From Proteobacteria bacterium UBA7821 (GTDB lineage: Bacteria > Pseudomonadota > Gammaproteobacteria > Comchoanobacterales > Comchoanobacteraceae): DNA of 20,992 bases. The stretch spans positions 1,383 to 22,374 of the forward strand of contig DLBP01000004.1 in assembly GCA_002480165.1 (NCBI GenBank), in the 5' to 3' direction. Made by a program: the position numbers and the translations under genes. Below the pieces are notes generated by a model. The model was not told the origin of the DNA. It did no database searches and saw only the letters and a list, made by a program, of their open reading frames with translations. This document shows positions 14,713 to 20,992 of this stretch, piece after piece; the stretch's first letter is position 1; the number at the start of each line of letters is the position of its first letter.

Positions 14713-15628
14713 GAAGTGCCTCAGCTTGCTGATCGGCATGGTAGGAAGACCGAACGAATGGCCCGCTAGCAACATTTTTGAAGCCAAGTTTTAGACCGAT
14801 TGTTTCGAATGTGGCAAACTGCTTGGGTGTGACATATCGCATCACCGGGTAGTGGTGTTCGCTGGGTTGTAAATATTGACCGATTGTAACCATGTCTACA
14901 TCATGCTGTCTAAGGTCGTGTAAGACTTCTTCAACTTCTTGATCGGTTTCTCCAAGTCCAACCATAATTCCAGATTTAGTGGGTGTGTTGGGATGTTGTG
15001 ATTTGTACTGTTTTAGTAGATTGAGTGAATGTTGGTAATCAGAGCCGGGTCGGGCGGCTTTGTAGATACGCGGAACGGTTTCAATATTATGATTGAATAC
15101 GTCAACGGGTGTACTGATGAGGTTGCGAAGAGCCAGCTCTAGGCGTCCTCGAAAATCTGGCACTAAAATTTCAATGATGACGGACTGGTTAATTTGGCGA
15201 AGAGACTGAATACAAGAAGCAAAATGTGATGCACCGCCATCACGAAGGTCATCGCGGTCAACAGATGTGATGACCACATGTTTTAGTCCCATTGCGTGAA
15301 TGGTTTGAGCCAATCGGATTGGTTCGCCTAGATCTAATGCATTAGGCCGGCCATGGGCAACATCACAAAAACTGCATCGTCTTGTACATTTATCACCCAT
15401 AATCATAAAACTAGCAGTGCCTTTACTAAAACATTCGGGTAGGTTAGGGCACTGAGCTTCTTCGCAGACGGTCACGAGTTTCATTTGTCGAAGTTTTTTT
15501 TTCAAGGCTACCATCGCTTCTTGCGGTGGTAGTTTGATTTTTAACCACTCTGGTTTTTTTAGTTTAGGTTTAGACTCAACTTTAATGGGTATTCTCGATA
15601 GCTTGTCTTGCCCGCGTTGCTTGTTCAT
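14705..15628 (-). CDS. lipA: Lipoyl synthase
   Basis: The 307-residue radical-SAM enzyme inserts two sulfurs into protein-bound octanoyl groups to make lipoyl cofactor (E. coli 321). The auxiliary cluster cysteines C55, C60 and C66 lie in VCEEAQCPNLPEC, and the radical-SAM triad C81, C85 and C88 in CTRRCSFCDVAHGRP. VVITSVDRDDLRDGG, TKSGIMVGLGE and the C-terminal RSSY at about 293-296 are all conserved. The ATG at 15628 has AGGA eight bases upstream; a TTG at 15679 would add 17 residues inside lipB with no family support. It overlaps lipB by 47 bases and the following DedA gene by 8. It follows lipB, whose octanoyl transfer provides its substrate. Confidence 0.97.
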   Translation of the reverse strand: MNKQRGQDKLSRIPIKVESKPKLKKPEWLKIKLPPQEAMVALKKKLRQMKLVTVCEEAQCPNLPECFSKGTASFMIMGDKCTRRCSFCDVAHGRPNALDLGEPIRLAQTIHAMGLKHVVITSVDRDDLRDGGASHFASCIQSLRQINQSVIIEILVPDFRGRLELALRNLISTPVDVFNHNIETVPRIYKAARPGSDYQHSLNLLKQYKSQHPNTPTKSGIMVGLGETDQEVEEVLHDLRQHDVDMVTIGQYLQPSEHHYPVMRYVTPKQFATFETIGLKLGFKNVASGPFVRSSYHADQQAEALHE

Positions 15629-16274
15629 AATATTGATCCTGAATAGAATAATACGTATTTGCTTTCGATATTCGTGCAACCAGTTTCTGCACGATGTGAC
15701 TTGCGACTGTATCTATATTGATGTCAGAAACATATCTTTGTAATGATACCACCTTTAAATCAGGATGACCACAAGTATCGATATCATCAAACGGTTGCAA
15801 ACAGCTGTCAAGTACGTTGATACTCAGACCATGGTAACTACAAAAACGTTTAATTCTCAGGCCAATAGAAGCAATTTTTTGCTCATCTATATAGACGCCT
15901 CGAGCACTTGGGTTACCATAAGCAGGTAAGCTTAAATCAGCCAAGTAATCGATGACCGATTCCTCAAGTATATTGACCATTTGATGAGGGCTGAGGTGCT
16001 GTTGTTTGAGATCAATGAGTGGATAGATAATTAACTGCCCAGGGCCATGGTATGTGATCTGGCCGCCACGATCAGTTTTAATCACAGGAATACCAGCTAT
16101 TACCTGGTGCTTATCTGGCGTTGAGTGGCCAACGGTATAAGTGGCCGTGTGCTCTAGTATAATGATTTTGTCAGGATGATTATGCGTCCGATTCGCTGTA
16201 TAATCACGCATCGCTTCGACAGTTTCAGAATAGTTTTGACAACCTAAGTGTAGAATTTGTAGCGATCGACTCAT
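15582..16274 (-). CDS. lipB: Octanoyl-[acyl-carrier-protein]:protein octanoyltransferase
   Basis: The 230-residue LipB moves octanoate from octanoyl-ACP to lipoyl domains of 2-oxoacid dehydrogenases and GcvH, the first step of lipoate assembly. The family signature DRGGQITYHGPGQLIIYPLI spans about 68-87. The catalytic pair is K133 (QKIASIGLRIKR) and C168 (DIDTCGH, against the usual NPCGY), with SYHGLSINV between them. E. coli LipB has 213 residues; the excess is a C-terminal tail rich in tyrosine, arginine and glutamine that extends over the lipA start. The ATG follows the dacA stop without a gap (TAAATG), so translation probably depends on coupling. Confidence 0.96.
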   Translation of the reverse strand: MSRSLQILHLGCQNYSETVEAMRDYTANRTHNHPDKIIILEHTATYTVGHSTPDKHQVIAGIPVIKTDRGGQITYHGPGQLIIYPLIDLKQQHLSPHQMVNILEESVIDYLADLSLPAYGNPSARGVYIDEQKIASIGLRIKRFCSYHGLSINVLDSCLQPFDDIDTCGHPDLKVVSLQRYVSDINIDTVASHIVQKLVARISKANTYYSIQDQYYEQATRARQAIENTH

Positions 16275-17453
16275 TTACTTTAAGTAATACTGCGTCAGTT
16301 GGTGGGCCCAATATTTAGCCTGCTCTTTTTGGCGGGTTAACCAACCACCTAACTCAACGTTGTCTTTTGCAACAATTTGGCTTGACGTTAGGGGAATCTG
16401 ATCAAGAGAGACCGTCATAGTCCCAACGGGTTGGTTTTTTTCGATGGGCGCAGTTAGTTTTGGGTTAACAACAAGGTCCACTCGAACCTGTTGGGTTGCT
16501 GATTTGGGGATGGTCGCCACAATGGGTTGTTTGGGAGAGACTGCCAACATGGTTTCTTGACCAAACCAGACACGTGTCTGTTCAAGGACTTCATCTTCTC
16601 CAAATAGCTCGATGTTATCGAATTCTCGATAGGCGTAGTTAATCAATTTCAAGTGATCATCGTAACGTGCTTTTTCATTCGGTGCATTCAGTGTCACGAT
16701 AATGAGGCGTCGACCGTCTCTGAGAGTAGAGGATGCTAAGCAATAGCCTGCTTGTGAAGTAAACCCTGTTTTAATGCCATCTGCATCGGGAGTCATGTAC
16801 AGTAATCGGTTTCGATTGCTTTGCTTGATATCATTGTATGTGAATGATTTTTGTTTGTACCAGTCGTAGAGATCTGGGAAATCCTGGATGAGTGAACGAG
16901 ATAACAATGCCAAATCATACGCGGTCGATAGCATGTCGTCTGTATGCAAGCCCGTTGGGTTAGAGAAGTGTGTATCGAACATACCAAGCTGTTCGGATTT
17001 GCTATTCATTAGTTTGGTAAAGTTATCGGATGTGCCTGAGATAAATTCAGCCATGGCGACTGCTACATCGTTACCAGATGACACGATAATCCCCTGTACG
17101 GCATCATGTCCTTTAATGGTCTGGTTGTTTGAAATAAACATTTTGGAACCATCCATATTGGCAGCATAAGGCGAGACTGCTATGTCGGTATCAAAATTAA
17201 AGACATTACTTGTGTATGCTTCAGAAGCAATATACATCGTCATCATTTTGGTCAAGCTGGCAGGAGGCATTTTTTTTTGGCTGTTTTTATCGAACAACAC
17301 AGCGCCAGTATCAGCATCAATAACAATGGCAGACTCTGATATGATCGCAGGTTTAAATCGACTATAGGATTCGAGGGACATGACGTTTTCTGCGTACAGT
17401 GTTGAAGCGATTACGCATAATGCTAATTTTGGCCAAACTCGATTGAAGATCAT
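16275..17453 (-). CDS. dacA: Serine-type D-Ala-D-Ala carboxypeptidase (PBP5/6 family)
   Basis: A 392-residue penicillin-binding protein that removes the terminal D-alanine of peptidoglycan stem peptides in the periplasm (E. coli PBP5 is 403 with signal). The ATG at 17453 has AGGA six bases upstream and gives a signal peptide with PKLALCVIASTLYA; starts at 17480 and 17513 would bury it. Active-site motifs are complete: S66-x-x-K69 in PPASLTKMM, S126-G-N128 in VSSGNDVAVAMAE, and K228-T-G in DGIKTGFTSQAGYC. The C-terminal domain follows, and the last 20 residues (KYWAHQLTQYYLK) resemble the amphipathic membrane anchor. It heads the operon with lipB and lipA, as in E. coli, but without the small ybeD gene. 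Confidence 0.96.
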   Translation of the reverse strand: MIFNRVWPKLALCVIASTLYAENVMSLESYSRFKPAIISESAIVIDADTGAVLFDKNSQKKMPPASLTKMMTMYIASEAYTSNVFNFDTDIAVSPYAANMDGSKMFISNNQTIKGHDAVQGIIVSSGNDVAVAMAEFISGTSDNFTKLMNSKSEQLGMFDTHFSNPTGLHTDDMLSTAYDLALLSRSLIQDFPDLYDWYKQKSFTYNDIKQSNRNRLLYMTPDADGIKTGFTSQAGYCLASSTLRDGRRLIIVTLNAPNEKARYDDHLKLINYAYREFDNIELFGEDEVLEQTRVWFGQETMLAVSPKQPIVATIPKSATQQVRVDLVVNPKLTAPIEKNQPVGTMTVSLDQIPLTSSQIVAKDNVELGGWLTRQKEQAKYWAHQLTQYYLK

Positions 17454-17490
17454 CTCATTTCCTATATCGTAACTACTCATGATTCTATTG

Positions 17491-17534
17491 AAATTGTCAC
17501 TTAATAGCAACAAAATTGTCGTTTTACTTAATAG
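17491..17534. repeat. Imperfect tandem direct repeat over the dacA promoter
   Basis: Two copies of AAATTGTC...CTTAATAG (plus strand) occur at 17491-17507, with one base between the halves, and at 17513-17534, with six bases between. Both 8-base halves are identical in the two copies. The proximal copy contains the -10 hexamer of the dacA promoter, so this may be a duplicated promoter or operator. Confidence 0.7.
17501..17509 (-). promoter_or_regulatory. Extended -10 promoter of the dacA operon
   Basis: Read on the minus strand, TGCTATTAA combines the TGn extension (17509-17507) with a -10 hexamer (17506-17501). No good -35 lies at standard distance. The predicted start is near 17494, about 40 bases before the dacA ATG. 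It repeats the TGCTAT core of the other two promoter calls. Confidence 0.5.
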
Positions 17535-17768
17535 ATTGATGATTAACCATCACTGATAGCCCGAATGCATCGTGAGACAACTATCTTGGTAATCCCTAAC
17601 TCTCTGAAAGAGCGATCTCGATTGATGACATCTGTGGCAGTGGATTCAATCCTCCTCAAGTCATTGACCTGGGCGTGCCGCTTAGCTTGTTAAAAACAGG
17701 GTGGTGATAGATAGCATTGATTGTATAAACATGTTAAGCTTTGAGGGATAAATTTTATTGGTTACATT

Positions 17769-18491
17769 GTGTTAAACAAAAAACGCCGCCCATACTGGGT
17801 TATCGGACGCCATGCTGTCGAGCTTGTGCTATCCAAGCAGCCAAAACGCATCAGATCTATCTATATGTCTGATCGAATTAATCTGTCAGTGCCTAGACAT
17901 TTATTGCATTGCGTCACACGTGTTGATTATCACAAGCTTACTGACATGACACAGTCTGATAGTCATCAGGGTATGGGGCTGATTTGTGAGCCGCCGTCTT
18001 GTTCAGATCAGCAGTTATTGACTGATATAGAGCAGCGTGGCGGGCGTTACTCCATGCTGGTATTAGACAACATTCAGGATCCATCGAACCTCGGGGCCTG
18101 CTTAAGAACAGCTGCTGCGATGGGGGTTGATTCGGTAGTCATGACAAAACAAAAGAGTGCAGCGATCACCGCGACTGTCACGAAAGTCTCTTGTGGCGCA
18201 AGTGAAGTTTTACCGATCTTAGCCGTGGCAAATCTAGTGCAATGGGTTAAACGGTGCCAGCAATTGGGTATTTGGTTTTATGCAACATCAGAACATGCAC
18301 AACAGTCTTTGTATGCCCACGAGGTTGGTACGCATGCAATCGGTTTGGTCATGGGCAATGAGCAGACAGGTATCAGTCCGTTGCTGTTAAAAACCTGTGA
18401 TTACGCTGTATCCATTCCAACGAACCCTAAGATGCCAAGTTTAAATGTATCTGTGGCAACTGGTATCGCGTTAAGTTTTTTGAAAAAATAA
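17769..18491 (+). CDS. rlmB: 23S rRNA (guanosine-2'-O-)-methyltransferase RlmB, SpoU family
   Basis: The 240-residue SPOUT methyltransferase (E. coli RlmB 243) methylates the 2'-O of G2251 in the 23S rRNA P loop using S-adenosylmethionine. An N-terminal substrate-binding domain (RRPYWVIGRHAVELVL, then SHQGMGL at about 65-71) precedes the trefoil-knot domain. The three SpoU motifs are present: LVLDNIQDPSNLGACLRTAA at 97-116 with N106 and R113, GLVMGNEQTGIS at 192-203, and MPSLNVSVATGIALS at 222-236. TKVSCGASE supports RlmB over TrmH. The GTG start at 17769 is the only plausible in-frame start; the nearest purine-rich site (GAGGG at 17743) is too far away, so initiation may be weak or use a nonstandard codon. 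The usual partner rnr is not upstream. Confidence 0.93.
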   Translation: MLNKKRRPYWVIGRHAVELVLSKQPKRIRSIYMSDRINLSVPRHLLHCVTRVDYHKLTDMTQSDSHQGMGLICEPPSCSDQQLLTDIEQRGGRYSMLVLDNIQDPSNLGACLRTAAAMGVDSVVMTKQKSAAITATVTKVSCGASEVLPILAVANLVQWVKRCQQLGIWFYATSEHAQQSLYAHEVGTHAIGLVMGNEQTGISPLLLKTCDYAVSIPTNPKMPSLNVSVATGIALSFLKK

Positions 18492-18502
18492 ACATTATCC
18501 TC

Positions 18503-18530
18503 TTGAATATATTGAAATATGTGCTATATA
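18503..18530 (+). promoter_or_regulatory. Promoter for the host-attachment-family gene
   Basis: TTGAAT at 18503-18508 and TATATA at 18525-18530 are 16 bases apart, with TGC directly before the -10 (TGCTATATA). TATAAA two bases further on gives an 18-base alternative. A strong GGAGGG ribosome site at 18545-18550 follows, six bases before the ATG at 18557. Confidence 0.6.
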
Positions 18531-18556
18531 AATAATATAAGTATGGAGGGTAGCCA

Positions 18557-19006
18557 ATGAAAAAATATATCTCTTGTGTTGCTAGCTCTGCAGTTGCATC
18601 ATTTTACATCAGTGAATTGCAGTCAAAAAACACACCAAAAATGCACTGTTATAAAACCATTACAAACACATCAGCACGTCTAAAAGAATCTGACATCGTC
18701 TCGAGTCCAAGTGGCCGACTGGGTCACGATCTGGCTGGTAGTGTACACACAGCAAAAGAAAATCGATTGGCTCGTTACATTAAACGGCTGGTCTCTGAGT
18801 TGCATATTATTCATGAAATGAATCGAGAAATGGACATTGTGCTTGTTGCCAATGCCAAGTTAATCGGTTTGATTAGAAAAGAACTTCCAACATCACTTAG
18901 CCAGTCGGTTATCCTTGAGGTAGAGAAGGATTACGTGTCATTACCTGTTGATGAGTTGACTGGTCATCTCAGAGACTTGTTATACCCTGTGTTGAAAAGT
19001 GCTTAA
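18557..19006 (+). CDS. Host attachment family (baeRF-like) protein
   Basis: The 149-residue product matches the pattern of the family named 'protein required for attachment to host cells' (Pfam Host_attach), now grouped with bacterial eRF1-like (baeRF) proteins. Seen here: an N-terminal strand IAS-type region (SSAVASFYISEL) where the family has an alanine-rich start followed by a short acidic element; the middle ARLKESDIVSSPSGRLGHDL, corresponding to the usual LVxxRPGR-type segment; and the helical half RLARYIKRLVSELHIIHEMN, IVLVANAKLIGLIRKELP and VILEVEKDYVSLPVDELTGH, typical of the C-terminal part. The family name came from a plant-associated bacterium; relatedness to release factors suggests ribosome-linked functions, unproven here. 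It has its own promoter and a strong GGAGGG site, and its end overlaps murC on the other strand by 38 bases. Confidence 0.78.
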   Translation: MKKYISCVASSAVASFYISELQSKNTPKMHCYKTITNTSARLKESDIVSSPSGRLGHDLAGSVHTAKENRLARYIKRLVSELHIIHEMNREMDIVLVANAKLIGLIRKELPTSLSQSVILEVEKDYVSLPVDELTGHLRDLLYPVLKSA

Positions 19007-20354
19007 TGTAGTCCTGGCATAGAGTAGATATATCGCCTGCACCTTGGAAGATGACTACGGTGTCTTGGTTGGCAATTGATTGGATTCGATCAAACAAGAC
19101 CGTTTTATTTTGGCAATAAAAGCATGATGGATGTTTGTGTAGGGTTTTGATCTTTGAGACCAAATCTGTACTGTGGATAGGGTAGTTTGTTTCAGACTCG
19201 CTTGCAGCGTAGATATCGGTGACCAAAATATGGTCACTGTGTGACAATGTTTTTGAAAACGCATCGAGCAATCGCAGCGTCCTACTTAACCGGTGAGGTT
19301 GAAAAATGTGGATAATCCTTTTTGATGGCCACATTTCTTTTGTTGCAGCAATGGTTAGATCGATCTCTGTTGGGTGGTGACCATAATCATCTATGATAAT
19401 CGGCCCTTTACCGTCGTTTTGGTAGGTTTCGAAGCGTCTTTTAACACCACGAAAGTTAGCAAGAGCTGTGTTTATGGTGTTGATGTCAATTCGGTGTTCA
19501 AGTGCGGTAACAGACGCTGCAAGCAGGTTGTACGCGTTGTGTAAGCCAGCTAATTGGTGTGATATTTTCGCTAAGGTTGTCTGTTTTTTCATAATGGTAA
19601 GCGTGTTGTTTTTTTTGATACCAAAGTAATCTGCTGCTGGATCAATTAGGCTAAATGTAATTGTTCGTTGCTTGACGTGTTGTATGACTGTTTGCGTGGT
19701 TGGGCAGTCTATATTTGCAATGATTATCCCATTAGGGCTAAGTTTTGTTAAGAATTTCTCGAAGGATTGGATTAATTGATCAAATGAATGATCGTGGTTT
19801 TCGAGGTGATCGTCATCAATGTTTGTGATGACGGCCACATCAGGACTGAGGTGTATAAACGACTGATCGCTCTCATCTGCTTCAACAATTGCATAGGTCT
19901 GCTTGCCACTTTGAGCATGGAGATTGTTACCAATGATTTGGCCACCAATGACGATAGTTGGTTCCAGAGCCGCTTCTATGAATACTGAGCTGATTAAGCT
20001 TGAAGTCGTCGTTTTTCCATGGGTACCACAAATGGCGATATTGGTATCTGCCGTCATTATTTTCGCTAAGGCTTCTGCGCGGTGAACAATGGGGATGCGA
20101 TGTTTCTTTGCCGCGAGTAACTCAGGGTTACTTGGATGGATTGCACTGGAGTAGATGACTTGTTTGCATTGTGCCACGTGATCGGTGTGGTGTGATGCGT
20201 AAACAGTCACGCCTAGCTCAGTTAGCTCATCTAGTAACGGGCTTTGACTGGTGTCAGAGCCCGTTACTGTTAAGCCTCTTTGAGCCAATATCTTGGCGAG
20301 AGCGCTCATTCCTATGCCACCAACTCCGATGAGGTGAGCATCTACTTGTGCCAT
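18969..20354 (-). CDS. murC: UDP-N-acetylmuramate--L-alanine ligase
   Basis: The 461-residue MurC adds L-alanine to UDP-N-acetylmuramate with ATP, the first amino-acid step of peptidoglycan precursor synthesis in the cytoplasm (E. coli 491). Domains: an N-terminal UDP-binding Rossmann part with LIGVGGIGMSALAKILA at about 8-24, the ATPase domain with GTHGKTTTSS at 110-119 and EADESDQSF at 158-166, then the C-terminal domain with DDYGHHPTEI, FQPHRLSRT and FQGAGDI near the end. The ATG lies eight bases after the pnp stop and lacks a strong ribosome site. In most gammaproteobacteria murC is in the dcw cluster beside murG and ddlB; here it follows pnp, so that cluster has been rearranged. A long hairpin lies over codons 29-41. 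Confidence 0.97.
   Translation of the reverse strand: MAQVDAHLIGVGGIGMSALAKILAQRGLTVTGSDTSQSPLLDELTELGVTVYASHHTDHVAQCKQVIYSSAIHPSNPELLAAKKHRIPIVHRAEALAKIMTADTNIAICGTHGKTTTSSLISSVFIEAALEPTIVIGGQIIGNNLHAQSGKQTYAIVEADESDQSFIHLSPDVAVITNIDDDHLENHDHSFDQLIQSFEKFLTKLSPNGIIIANIDCPTTQTVIQHVKQRTITFSLIDPAADYFGIKKNNTLTIMKKQTTLAKISHQLAGLHNAYNLLAASVTALEHRIDINTINTALANFRGVKRRFETYQNDGKGPIIIDDYGHHPTEIDLTIAATKEMWPSKRIIHIFQPHRLSRTLRLLDAFSKTLSHSDHILVTDIYAASESETNYPIHSTDLVSKIKTLHKHPSCFYCQNKTVLFDRIQSIANQDTVVIFQGAGDISTLCQDYIKHFSTQGITSL
20233..20268. repeat. Near-perfect 16-pair hairpin inside murC
   Basis: AGTAACGGGCT at 20233-20243 and AGCCCGTTACT at 20258-20268 are exact inverted repeats of 11 bases. Inside them a G-T opposition is followed by TGAC/GTCA (20245-20248 with 20253-20256) around the loop TGGT. 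The stem is thus 15 standard pairs plus one wobble, with a four-base loop, within codons 29-41 of murC. No T-tract follows on either strand, so it does not look like an intrinsic terminator. Confidence 0.85.
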
Positions 20355-20362
20355 ATTCTTGG

Positions 20363-20992
20363 TTAGTTAACGGTTTGATTCGGTATTTGTTTCGTACTAA
20401 CTTTGAGACGACCTTTGTTGTCTTGCCCAATGATTTTCACATAAACCTCTTGGTTTTCAGTGAGATGCTCATTGATGTCATTGACTCTATTCTCAGAGAT
20501 TTCTGAGATGTGTAAAAAGCCAGTTTCACCATTTTTGAAAGCAATAACAGCACCGAAGTCTAGTAGGCGCGATACACTACCTGGGTAACATTTGCCTGTT
20601 TCAAGCTCGCAAGCAATATCCTGGATTGCTGAGATTGCTTGATCTGACTGATCTTTATCGTTTGATGATACTTTAACCGTTCCATCATCACTAATGTCTA
20701 TATCAACATTATAGGTTTCAGTCAGCTCTCGAATCGTTACACCACCTTTACCAATGATGTTGCGGATCTTGTCTGGATTGACGTTGATCGTACTGATTCG
20801 CGGTGCGTAATCTGACAATGTCGGTCTACTTTCAGAAATAGACTGATCCATTTTATCTAATATACCCAGTCTGCCTGCTTTTGCTTGAGCCAGCGCCTTT
20901 GACAGGATTTCACGGGTAATGTTGTCGGTTTTAATGTCCATCTGTAGGCCAGTGATACCATCACGGGGTCCAGCAACTTTAAAGTCCATGTC
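20363..20992 (-). CDS. pnp: Polyribonucleotide nucleotidyltransferase, C-terminal part (partial)
   Basis: The gene runs off the right edge; the last 209 codons are visible. PNPase is a phosphorolytic 3'-5' exoribonuclease, part of the degradosome in many proteobacteria. The fragment starts in the second RNase PH domain with DMDFKVAGPRDGITGLQMDI, which contains catalytic aspartates. It continues through the KH domain with the GxxG loop (NIIGKGGVTIREL, about 71-83 of the fragment) and ends with the S1 domain (LLDFGAVIAFKNGETGFLHI). The tail after S1 is short (STKQIPNQTVN). It is transcribed into murC, which begins eight bases after its stop. The usual upstream rpsO lies outside the window. Confidence 0.97.
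   Translation of the reverse strand, partial: DMDFKVAGPRDGITGLQMDIKTDNITREILSKALAQAKAGRLGILDKMDQSISESRPTLSDYAPRISTINVNPDKIRNIIGKGGVTIRELTETYNVDIDISDDGTVKVSSNDKDQSDQAISAIQDIACELETGKCYPGSVSRLLDFGAVIAFKNGETGFLHISEISENRVNDINEHLTENQEVYVKIIGQDNKGRLKVSTKQIPNQTVN

Larger units (their letters stand above)
17454..17768. other. 315-base divergent intergenic region between dacA and rlmB
   Basis: The dacA side holds the direct repeat and the extended -10 promoter. The middle, 17543-17693, is richer in G+C and looks coding in both directions: a 48-codon open frame without a clear start on the minus strand (17689 to 17543), and a 42-codon ATG frame on the plus strand (17565-17693) without a ribosome site. 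Neither is recognised. A short palindrome GGATTCAATCC lies at 17642-17652. The rlmB side has an isolated TATAAA at 17724-17729 and GAGGG at 17743, but no convincing -35. No tRNA or known small-RNA fold could be recognised. Confidence 0.5.

Noticed and set aside
14713..14787. Longer start for the DedA fusion
   Set aside because: The extra 25 residues lie inside the conserved lipA 3' end. ATG 14712 has GAGG at good spacing and a short overlap.
15629..15679. TTG start for lipA
   Set aside because: It lies within lipB and adds residues absent from LipA homologues. ATG 15628 has a clear AGGA site.
16888..17367. Plus-strand open frames opposite dacA
   Set aside because: They mirror the conserved carboxypeptidase coding sequence on the minus strand and have no independent support.
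17454..17513. Longer starts for dacA at 17513 and 17480
   Set aside because: They would place a polar stretch before the signal peptide. ATG 17453 has the better ribosome site.
17642..17652. GGATTCAATCC palindrome as a tRNA T-arm
   Set aside because: The loop does not fit a T-arm (no TTC loop of seven bases), and no matching acceptor, D or anticodon arms could be found around it.

Overview
The window comes from a gammaproteobacterium-like chromosome that is moderately AT-rich. Three things point there: the uninterrupted spc/alpha ribosomal order rplF-rplR-rpsE-rpmD-rplO-secY-rpmJ-rpsM-rpsK-rpsD-rpoA-rplQ, a dacA-lipB-lipA cluster, and core proteins close to the E. coli families in length and motifs. 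The ribosomal proteins are somewhat divergent, many genes overlap or abut, and GTG/TTG starts occur. Together with several accessory genes this hints at a compact, possibly host-associated lineage, but that is inference; nothing here fixes genus or lifestyle.

Layout. (1) 1-5958, plus strand: end of the spc operon and the alpha operon. (2) 5978-6907, plus: an orphan exported TctC/Bug-type solute-binding protein directly behind rplQ. (3) 6912-8035, plus: a near-consensus promoter driving an unrecognised 354-residue protein. (4) 8157-10870, plus: a short-chain dehydrogenase, then the overlapping genes rpe, a class II aldolase/adducin-family protein and tsaC. (5) 10836-17453, minus: an envelope/lipid operon transcribed dacA, lipB, lipA, a DedA-PAP2-LssY fusion, a polyketide-synthase-type acyltransferase and an unknown membrane protein, with very tight or overlapping junctions. 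(6) 17454-17768: a 315-base intergenic region with a direct repeat over the dacA promoter and a puzzling coding-like stretch. (7) 17769-19006, plus: rlmB and a host-attachment-family (baeRF-like) gene with its own promoter. (8) 18969-20992, minus: 3' end of pnp, then murC, which carries a strong hairpin early in its coding sequence.

How the genes fit together. The first block makes ribosomes, the SecY channel and the RNA polymerase alpha subunit. The minus-strand operon joins peptidoglycan trimming (DacA), lipoate attachment starting from octanoyl-ACP (LipB, LipA), probable polyprenyl-phosphate or phospholipid handling (DedA plus PAP2 in one chain) and an acyl-CoA:ACP-type acyltransferase. 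It is therefore centred on the envelope and acyl chemistry. MurC supplies peptidoglycan precursor.

The most distinctive items are the DedA-PAP2-LssY fusion, the free-standing acyltransferase that keeps a KS-AT-linker-like N-terminus, the unknown 354-residue protein with a very strong promoter, and the hairpin inside murC. I found no tRNA or rRNA gene, CRISPR array, insertion sequence or convincing intrinsic terminator.
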